Below are positions 56,138 through 64,000 of a DNA stretch of 64,000 bases, piece by piece. The DNA comes from Hyparrhenia diplandra. Taxonomy: Eukaryota > Streptophyta > Magnoliopsida > Poales > Poaceae. The stretch lies in the NCBI GenBank assembly GCA_015847255.1, contig JADLZK010008794.1, forward strand, positions 186,001 to 250,000. Reading direction: 5' to 3'. The number at the start of each line of letters is the position of its first letter. The stretch's first letter is position 1. The notes beneath the pieces were generated by a model that did not search any database, was not told the DNA's origin, and worked only from the letters and a program-made list of their open reading frames with translations. The translations under genes were made by a program, and so were the position numbers.

Positions 56138-57077
56138 TACCCACCGCTGCCCAGCCTTTTCACCGCGCAGTCATTCTCAGAGGCCAGAGCAGTTCATCTC
56201 CCTCCATCCACCTGCCTTCCTTCGCGAGCAAGAACCATTTCGATCGGCGGCGTGGGCGAGGGCGATCGCCGCCCGCCTTCCGTCCTCTTCCTTCTGTGCG
56301 GCAGTGGGGCTTGCCACTCCTCCACGGGTCCGCTCCACTCCAACTCTCCAAGCAAAGCGATTTCAGGTACGGACCGTACCACGAAACCCCAACCCCTTTG
56401 CTAGCCCCCCACCTTTCTTGCTTGATTGCTTGATTGATCCGCCAACCAGCACAACCCCGTTCCTTTTGTCTAGTCCGCACGAGATAATCCACGAATCCTT
56501 CGCTGCTCTGCTTGTATTCATTCTGTTTCTTGGATGGATTTGGGTTCAACTACTTCACTATTTGTTAGTAGAAAAAAAAATAGTAGTATCGCTCGATCGA
56601 TCATGCGCCGCGCTTGTTAGTTGTTACTGATGATTGGATTGGTTCGTTTGCGTGCTGATGATTCGGTCCACAGGGTAGTTAGGATTCCCCTCATACTCCT
56701 AGCCGGTAACGCAATGTAGCATTCAGCCATGTCTGCAGTGCAGGGCATTCATTCATTCTGAGAGACTTGTCAACAGACCAGGGTTTTGTTTTGTGGGGAG
56801 GGGGATTTTCGTTTCCCTTCCCCATTTCCCCTGACTGAGTAACTATGTTTGCTTCTATGTCTAGTGGCCATCTTGGTTTCTCCCGTAACCCACTTCATTG
56901 ATTTCATATGTGTCATCTTTGCCCAATCACCAATGTCTTCATGTACAACTTGCTCAGTTCCTTCATTAGCTTTGCCCTTTGGTCCCACTGTATTATTTTT
57001 TTTTTTGGGTGTGAGGACTGGGCATTGTACTGAGAGACATTGATTGAGCTGTTGCGCATCATTTTGGTACTCCATTC

Positions 57078-57227
57078 TATCTACGAGTTCAGTGACTGGA
57101 GCTTCGGCTCTTGCTTTACCTCCATGTGCTTGCTAGTACATATCAAGGCGACTATCTACGAGTTCAGTGACTGGAGCTTCGGCTCTTGCTTTACCTCCAT
57201 GTGCTTGCTAGTACATATCAAGGCGAC
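57078..57227 (+). repeat. Perfect 75-bp tandem duplication in intron 1 of the DCD-Kelch gene
   Basis: 57078-57152 and 57153-57227 are identical (start TATCTACGAGTTCAGTGACT, end CATATCAAGGCGAC). Absence of any difference indicates a very recent duplication or an assembly duplication. Confidence 0.95.
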
Positions 57228-59791
57228 ATTTAGGAACTTGGAGCAATCACATTTGTTCGAGTTCATTACCAACCTTAACCTGAGACACTGACTTTGTAAT
57301 GTAGCTGCATACTACTCATCATTGAAATTCAGTTTGCATTATTATTACTGTCATCACTAAATTGTGCAATATTGGCCACTCCCAAATTCAAATATTTGTG
57401 CACCGTGAAATGAAAAAGAAAGTCTCAGCAAGGGTTATCTGCTCACTTTAATATGTAGGGATTACTTAATTATGCTTGCCTTCTTTTTCTGTTGTGAATC
57501 AGAGAAAACAAGGCTGAAAATATACTATGCAGCAAGTGACAGTTTTCTTGAACTGTAACTCTAGTGTAAAATAAGCTGTGTCAAATGATACGGTGATATC
57601 AATCTGTAGTATCTACATTTGCATTACTGTCATTTGATCTTTGCTTTCACGCTTAGAAAATAAGTACTTGTGATTCTGAAGAATGTTACCATTTCTTGCC
57701 TCATCAAACATGCATGCAACTGGATATTGATCAACTAGACAGTGTAGTATATTTATTCCTTTCCTTCTGTTTCTTATCATGCTAGTGTCAGTACAATGGT
57801 GGCGAGCAAATCTTCGTGGAGCCAAGTTGTAAAAAAAATACCAGGCCAACAAACCAGTCCATTCCAGTAAGAAACCTCCAATCACAAGACCTTGGAGCTG
57901 TGATATTTGGTTGCACAAACAATACCATTGCAGAATGTCACTCACGGCAGCTTTTTGGTATCTTCTCTAAGCTTTGTATTTACAAAACTGAGCTACCCCT
58001 TTAATGCATTTGTTGTTTTTCCTGTGAGGGGAGTATATCACTCCATGCCTCCCAAAGAACATCAACTAGTTGAGCGATCTACTGACTTAGTTACCATTTT
58101 GTCATGTTTCAGGTTTGCCAAAATCACATATTTCATATGTAAGAAACATTAAGGAAGGACTACCTCTCTTCCTCTTCAATTATGATGATCGCAGATTGTA
58201 TGGTATTTACGAAGCTGCAGGGAGTGGCAAGTTCTGTCCTGAATCAAATGCATGGTCACATGATGGCAAGGGCAAAACAAGCTATCCTGCCCAGGTACAA
58301 TCCCTGTGGTCAGTACTTTGAATGTCATCTTCTTTTTCGCTCTCAGTAAAATGGCTTCTATATTCATGCCCTTTTATTTGTTTAGGTTGCAATGCGGGTA
58401 AGGGTGTGGTGTTTCCCACTAGCAGAGAATCAGTTTAGAAATGCTATCATAGCCAATTACTATCAAAACATACCCGGTGTTGCTGGCCAGAAGCTTCATT
58501 TTTTCAAGTTTGAATTGGATCATGCACAGACATGTGTTTTGATGGATATGTTTACTCCTTCTCCTTCTCCCAACAATTTCTGGATGCCCCCTGCCACAGG
58601 ACCAGCTAATGAGCATGGGAGAGAATTATTGCTGTCACCTGGATGGGCACCAGAGTGTGAGGTGAACAATAACCTCAAATCAGAAAAGGTTGTAAATTCA
58701 TATGCAGACATAGTGAAGAAGAACAATTTTGAGGAAGGTCGGACAGGAGATGTGGATGCAGAGCTTGCAAGCTCGGGTAATGAATCTTCGTGGTTTCGAT
58801 GAACCGGATTGTCAATACACATCACCAAAGCGGGACAATGACTATGCACCGCCGATAGGGTCGTTCCTTTGCAACAACATCGCGATCCCGATAAGGGGGA
58901 AAATTCTCGAGCTTTGATCGGGTGTTACAAGGGAGCATGCATTTTTTCCTCGTCAGCAGTGGCATTCTGATTTTTTATGCCAATGCTACTGAAACCGAAG
59001 ATGATGATGCATGATGCATATAGCTGCAAGTATGCCCAAGAGGTCAAATGTGCAATTCGGATGGGAACTCTAATTTGCCGTAAAACCTTAGATTCTGAAA
59101 TTGATAAGCTGTCCTTGGGGCATTCTAATTTTTCTCGTGGAGTTATTGGACTCGAATCATGCACGAAGCTAAGGTTGTAACTTTGAACTCGATGATATCT
59201 CGCATTCCATTTTATCATCCTTGTTTTGTGCTTCAGTTTAGTCCGGCTAACATGCTTAGTTCTTGTCTATCTATTGCAAAATTTCTCACACTAATTTTGT
59301 TTGCGGTGATTGATGTAGTTAAAGAGTTATCCGGACGAATAGAGGTCATGGAGCGTATGTGTCTCTTCTTTATGTTGTAACCTCATGAAAATCCTTGCAT
59401 CTGTTATACCAAACCATGGAATCTTAATTTTATGGAAATGTTATATGCACAAAAAATAAAACTAGAAATTGCACTTCGAATAGATGTGTTGATAACTTAA
59501 CAAGAAAATATAGGAACCAAGAGATTAGAGCAAACGACATCACATTGAGTAAATCTTTGTATATTATTGTACTGATACTAGACTGCATGAGTGTAGATCT
59601 GTAGGATTGCAATAGCTAAATTTTGCATTCTAGAATGGCTAAATTTGATATGTGGCATTAACAGGGAGAATCCATTAGATACTTATGTAGTGTTTTTGGT
59701 TCAAGGATACCTAAAGAAACGGAAGAAGTAAGACAGGATGAAATGAAAAGATTTTTCCATTATTTTTCTAAATCATCTCACATCTACTTAT

Positions 59792-60004
59792 GGGGTGTTT
59801 GGTTGGTGGAATGATGTGGTCCATCACCATCTCACTCTCTAGTTTTTTGTTTGGCTTGTGGAATAGAATGAGTTGATCCATGACCACCTCATTCCTCACA
59901 AGCTAATAATTAGTATTAGTACGAGGAATGAAGTTATTCCATTGAGGAATGGGCTCATGATGAATCACTCTATCTAGAACAAGTTGATTCCTCAAACCAA
60001 ACAG
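59792..60004. mobile_element. MITE-like insertion in the DCD-Kelch gene
   Basis: Inverted ends GGGGTGTTTGGTTGGTGGAA (left) and ATCTGTTTGGTTTGAGGAAT (right, reverse complement). The interior has GAATGA(G/T)(T/G)-type inverted words (CATCTCACTC, ACCACCTCATTCC). About 210 bp, lying in an intron. The target duplication is not clear. Confidence 0.5.
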
Positions 60005-62633
60005 ATCAGTAGTTTCTAATCAATCTTTCATCTAGGATCCTCTATGATCGATTGTTTAACCTCTGTAGTCCACTCTTTCAATACGGGGAAGTGGAGAAAA
60101 AGGATGCAAACCCAAAGTCTAGGAAAAACATCTCATTTCCTCGGCAAAAAACGTTTTGGTGGTTACATCTAATTTATGTTCAAATGCAGGCTTGGTCCAA
60201 CAAAGAAGTCAAACATTTACAAGGGGTGAATGAGAGGTTACCGAAAAGAATTGTTGAACTAAAGGGAACAATTAAGACATTGAATTCTAAAATAGATCCT
60301 TTGACCCTAGATGATTCACTTAATCGTTTGTAGAACAATGTTTGGGTTCGAAGATGTCATTTATCTAGTTGGTGGATTTGATGGCTTCTCATTTTTTGCC
60401 ATCACTAGACTCTTTTTCCCCTTCATTGGACGTATTAACACCCCTCAAACCAATGGACGTTGGCAAGTCATATACCTCAACTGTTGCACTAGAGGGCAAG
60501 ATATTTGTTCTTGGTGGTGGTGATGGTGCTTGCTGGTTTGATACAAAGGTTACTACTTGGCTTCGGGTTTAGTTCCCTCTTGAGCTCTCGTATTTCAATT
60601 GCTGTTGTCGATTCGCATTTATCTTTTGTATGAAGTTGACCGTTATGACCGGCCGTAATGATTGGTCCACATGCCCATCATTGACTCGTGACAAGGGGAG
60701 CCTTGTGGGGTTAGTGTCAATGGGAGAATCTATGCATTTGGTGGTGGAGACGGATCTGAGTGCTTCTCGATGTTGAGATGTTTTATCCTACACATGGGAA
60801 GTGGATACGTAATCAACCTATCTTTGGAAAAGGTATCACTTTCTACCATTTATTTGTTCTAGAGTCCGAAAGCTTTTCTTCTCATATATTACTCGATGAA
60901 GCACTTTGTAGAAGTAGAACATGCATAAATTTACCTAAGACACAAACATGTTGGGAAAATAATAACTATTTACTCATGGAAAACTTTGTAATTCTGCAAG
61001 TGAAAGAAAAGCGCCTCGGTCCCATTTCAATTTCATGTACCGTCCTTTTTGGGAAAATGTTTGCTTCGACACAAATCTCCACATAATATGATAAACTCTT
61101 TAACTTGACTGATTTTTGTCACACTCGTTCTTCAGCGCTTTGCTCTAGCCGGTGTGGCACTAAATGGTGTGATTTATGCCGTTGGTGGCTTCAATGGTGT
61201 ACAATATCTGAGGTGCTGTAATTTTCCTGCCTGTACTTGACTGGTTAAACCTCTCAAAATCACACCATAGGCTGCCAAGAAGCAAGTTTTATGAATAGTT
61301 TTGATCTGGTGGAAATACAACTGCTCATAAAACTTCCAAACGTCTCAAAACAGCTTAGTTAAACCTCATGTGCCACCCTATGGTTTAGTGCAAATCTGAA
61401 TAAACTGAATTATTTCATAAATGTTCATTAGCCTATAATGACAAAGTGATATTTGAAGTGGGAGGAACACAATAATACTTTGTGCTAACTTTTCGATGTG
61501 TATTGCCGCCTGGCTGAAAGACTCGATCCTCGGGAGGCTAACGGAAAATGCCGCCAAAGATGAGTGCAGGAAGGGGTCGTCATACACTTACAAGTGTTTA
61601 ATGAGAAGATGTATGTCATGTAACTCTTTCTTTTTATATCAAAACAATGAATTGAAGATATGTAGGAAGTTCCTTTCAAAAATATGCTATATAACGTGTG
61701 CCCAGCAAATGAAAGGGGAGAGGGTGCATCAGGGTGTACACTATCCTTTGTTGATGTATTTTGCCTTTGTATGTTCTTCCGCATTCTCGATTGGTGGATA
61801 TGACACCGGGGCTAAAGCAATGGTGGCCACTTTGTTGAGGTGTATGAGCCAAGAATGCCATCATGGGTGATGGTTGAACCCATGAACTACACCAGAGGAT
61901 ACCATTCTTCAGCTGTGCTCGGTGGCTCAATATTCACCTTTGGTGGGGTGAAAGGTGAAGCGGATACAATCTTGGATGTGGTAAGTAGTTATGCCAATTG
62001 ATAATTTTCTTACCATGCCCATTTGACTTTCAATAACTCAACTATAAGTGGAACCAAGAATCATACATCCAAAACCTTGTACTTAACTAGTAACTACCAA
62101 GGCTTGATAGTGAGGCGATCATCGAACCTCAGATCGCTAAGGGTCTGCATGCATCAACTGCATATATTGATTACTATCAAGTGTCATACAATTCTTGGCA
62201 TCAAAGTGTGTACTATTTTCGGATAAACACGGAATCTTGGGTTCCTTGAGGACTTAGTTTTCATTATTTTGCTTTTACCGTCCCTACTACATATACCATT
62301 TTGTTATCATTTCAGGTGTCTAGTGCATTTTATCTCGAACAAGTGAACATGAATTCTTTGGTTTCCTGAAGTACCCCTGTTTTGGTCATTGTTTTTTTTT
62401 TTTTTCTCAGTATATAATAATTGTCAAATACTTGTGGTGGCTAGCAAGTTAAGCATTGGTGTGTGATTTGTCGTGGAACGCTACAAGGAAGGGTGTGGTC
62501 GGGTGACAACAGGGGTTGAAGTCGATTGGCAAGAGATGCTCTTTGCTTTCAAAGCAATTGTTCTCTATAGTTGCCTACAAAAGTATGGGCGAGATAGTGT
62601 TACTTCTAAAAACCAAGTGATAAGGAAACCGAT

Positions 62634-62830
62634 ATTAGGTAAAACTTAGAAGGCTCTTGGAGTATTGCTTAGCCTCGAATCGACGACCAAGTGATCGGGA
62701 AACGGATATGGGCATGATGGAGGTCTTGGTATTATTAGGTAAAAAATACATTTTATTAGGTAAAACTTAGAAGGCTCTTGCTTAGCCTCGATCCGAACCG
62801 ACAAATGCACATGATGGAGGTCTTGGTCCT
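62634..62830 (+). repeat. Diverged tandem duplication, about 120 bp
   Basis: TAGGTAAAACTTAGAAGGCT starts at about 62636 and 62758. Both copies continue to TGCTTAGCCTCGA and CATGATGGAGGTCTTGGT. The segment is non-coding. Confidence 0.75.
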
Positions 62831-63059
62831 CTTAGCTTCGAATCGGAGAACGTAAAACATTGAGTTGTGTGTGTCGCCCGTGTTGGTGATGCAGAACACC
62901 GTATGGTGGATGTGCTTGTACTTAACTAGTGTTGAAATGGCACTTCTTCCAATGATGAAATCAAGATTAGCTAGCGACACAGATGCCGCTGTCATGTGAT
63001 GCCATATAATCGGCATCAAACAAGAGAGGATGGCGTAATGGCTTTTGTTCGTACGTTCA

Positions 63060-63390
63060 CCTCGAACTTAAAGCACTCACGATTCTATTCCTTGCTTCTT
63101 GTCGCTTAAAATTTAGAGGAAGTAACGTACCGATGCTTATATGCTTTGTTTCATTCTTGGCACCTTTACTTTCTCTTTTGCAAAGCATCATGAGGTAGCA
63201 CTTTTTGTAAAGATGCTGGTTGGTCATCACAACATCTTTGTTATAAAGACCTGGACACAACCATTTGCATGCCCAGCTATCAGTGTATTTAATAAAGAGA
63301 GTGTATTTAATAAAGAGAATCCTGAAACAGCTTTATTTACACACCGAAGAGCTTGACACGAATTTGTTTTACTGCTGATAACAAGGTTGA
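63060..63390. repeat. Host repeat copy C, degenerate
   Basis: Shares with copies A and B the blocks TTGCTTCTTGTCGCTTAAAA, TTCTTGGCACC, GCAAAGCATCATG, GCCCAGCTATCAG, GAAACAGCTTTATTT and TTTTACTGCTGATAA, in the same order. It has a short internal duplication of GTGTATTTAATAAAGAGA (63282 and 63302). Confidence 0.65.
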
Positions 63391-63528
63391 CAAGTTGTGG
63401 AGTTCAAACATATAAAATTACTGAATTTAGGGGCATTCCAGATGCTAATAACAAGGTTGACAAGCTGTAGCATGTGGACCTCAAAGATGAAAAGATATCT
63501 AAATGACTGACTTTAGGAGCATTCCAGT
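63378..63528 (+). repeat. Diverged tandem duplication, about 75 bp
   Basis: Both units run from TAACAAGGTTGACAAG(C/T)TGT to CTGA(A/C)TTTAGG(A/G)GCATTCCAG (63378-63446 and 63448-63528). Non-coding. Confidence 0.7.
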
Positions 63529-64000
63529 CTCCGGATGGTAACAACACAATCACCTTATGAATAATTTGTTGTATATTCATGCCGTAAACGAAATTATCTT
63601 TCAACTATTGCCTTTCAAGGATCTTATTATTATCGATTAAATCCTTTACAAGGACAAAAGATAAAGCTTTATTTTTCAAAAATGGTACTACAAGTTTAAG
63701 AGTAACATTTTGTCAAAGTTTCTAATATCAAAATATATTGTACACATGGTATCAAAGATTTCAAGTATTTGTCGATTTCGCAAAGAGCTTTGGTCAAATT
63801 CATGCTTTCGATTTTTACTAGGACATCCAAGAGCTTCCATATACTAGCAAAGACAATTGCCCATATTTGATAACAGATAACTTTTTGATTGCTATTAATA
63901 AGATTTTTCTCGTATTTGATATAGTGACAAGTAACAACCCTCGAGAAAGAAACATAAAGTAAGGACTATTTCGATATTAATCTTATTCAGATCACACCTT
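63529..64000. other. Non-coding end of window
   Basis: AT-rich sequence. I see no gene or recognisable element. Confidence 0.5.

Larger units (their letters stand above)
56150..62600 (+). pseudogene. DCD-domain protein with C-terminal Kelch repeats, damaged
   Basis: A leader exon (about 56150-56366, donor CAG|GTACGG) is followed by exons at 57796-57957, 58113-58294 and 58386-~58800 with proper GT/AG sites. They encode a DCD domain (DLGAVIFGCTNNTIAECHSR, YVRNIKEGLPLFLFNYDDRR, FCPESNAWSHDGKGKTSYPA, RVRVWCFPLAENQFRNAIIA). A linker exon (58800-59220) and a coiled-coil piece (60180-60310) follow. Kelch repeats come next (IYLVGGFDG, KIFVLGGGDGACWFDT, IYAFGGGDGSECFS, VIYAVGGFNGVQYL, SSAVLGGSIFTFGGVKGEAD), with a last exon near 62474-62600. 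DCD proteins act in plant stress and cell-death responses; Kelch propellers usually bind protein partners. The ATG at 57796 is one base out of frame with the DCD domain, at an A8 run (57831-57838). After 58790 many one-base indels break the frame. Either a pseudogene or a sequence with consensus errors (see findings). Confidence 0.78.

Overview
The window is nuclear DNA of a grass, most likely a panicoid. The grounds are an intact DUF4220/DUF594 membrane-protein gene (a family expanded in grasses), a CACTA transposon with CTTTGCCGAGTGCC subterminal repeats, and Tat- and Athila-type Ty3/gypsy retrotransposons. Most of the sequence is transposable elements nested in one another. I find one intact host gene, one damaged host gene, and several gene fragments.

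Layout. (1) <1-15414: the 5' two thirds of a minus-strand Tat-lineage LTR retrotransposon (LTR, tRNA-Lys primer site, gag, protease, RT, RNase H, second RNase H, integrase), cut in its RT/RNase H region by a complete Athila-like element A (2024-11110) that has gag and two protease modules but no RT or integrase. (2) 15479-17904: exon-like fragments, one a copy of part of the DCD-Kelch gene found at 56-62 kb, ending in a Helitron 3' terminus. (3) 18240-21355: intact three-exon DUF4220/DUF594 gene on the minus strand. (4) 22640-24005: a dispersed host repeat (copy A) carrying a LINE fragment. (5) 25150-51660: a second copy of that repeat (copy B), split first by a PIF/Harbinger-like element (25466-47238) and then by a CACTA element (47362-51587). 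The Harbinger element is split by Athila-like element B (26327-47116), which is itself split by a Helitron (31625-34783) and another CACTA element (36590-45147). Target-site duplications were found for all of these except the Helitron, which shows the expected A/T boundary instead. Copy A supplies in-window empty sites for the Harbinger and the second CACTA insertions. (6) 52.4-54 kb: a minus-strand gene fragment and a GC-rich block. (7) 54.3-56.1 kb: a poly(A) retroposon scar and two MITEs. (8) 56.15-62.6 kb: a plus-strand DCD-Kelch gene whose DCD exons are nearly clean and whose coiled-coil and Kelch exons carry many one-base indels. (9) 63-63.5 kb: a third, degenerate copy of the host repeat.

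The most unusual signal is in how copies differ. Where element A's two LTRs disagree, and where the DCD-Kelch gene disagrees with its clean copy or with the expected reading frame, the change is repeatedly at CAG, CTG or CCG (read as CG, CGG, CCG, CTCG or CGAG). This strand-symmetric CHG bias looks like base-calling or polishing error at methylated plant CHG sites, and may make real sequence look like pseudogenes. Other points of note are a compensated LTR hairpin with an invariant loop, a tandem protease duplication, an internal TATA promoter in front of the extra Athila ORF, and tRNA-like A/B-box modules inside a CACTA element.
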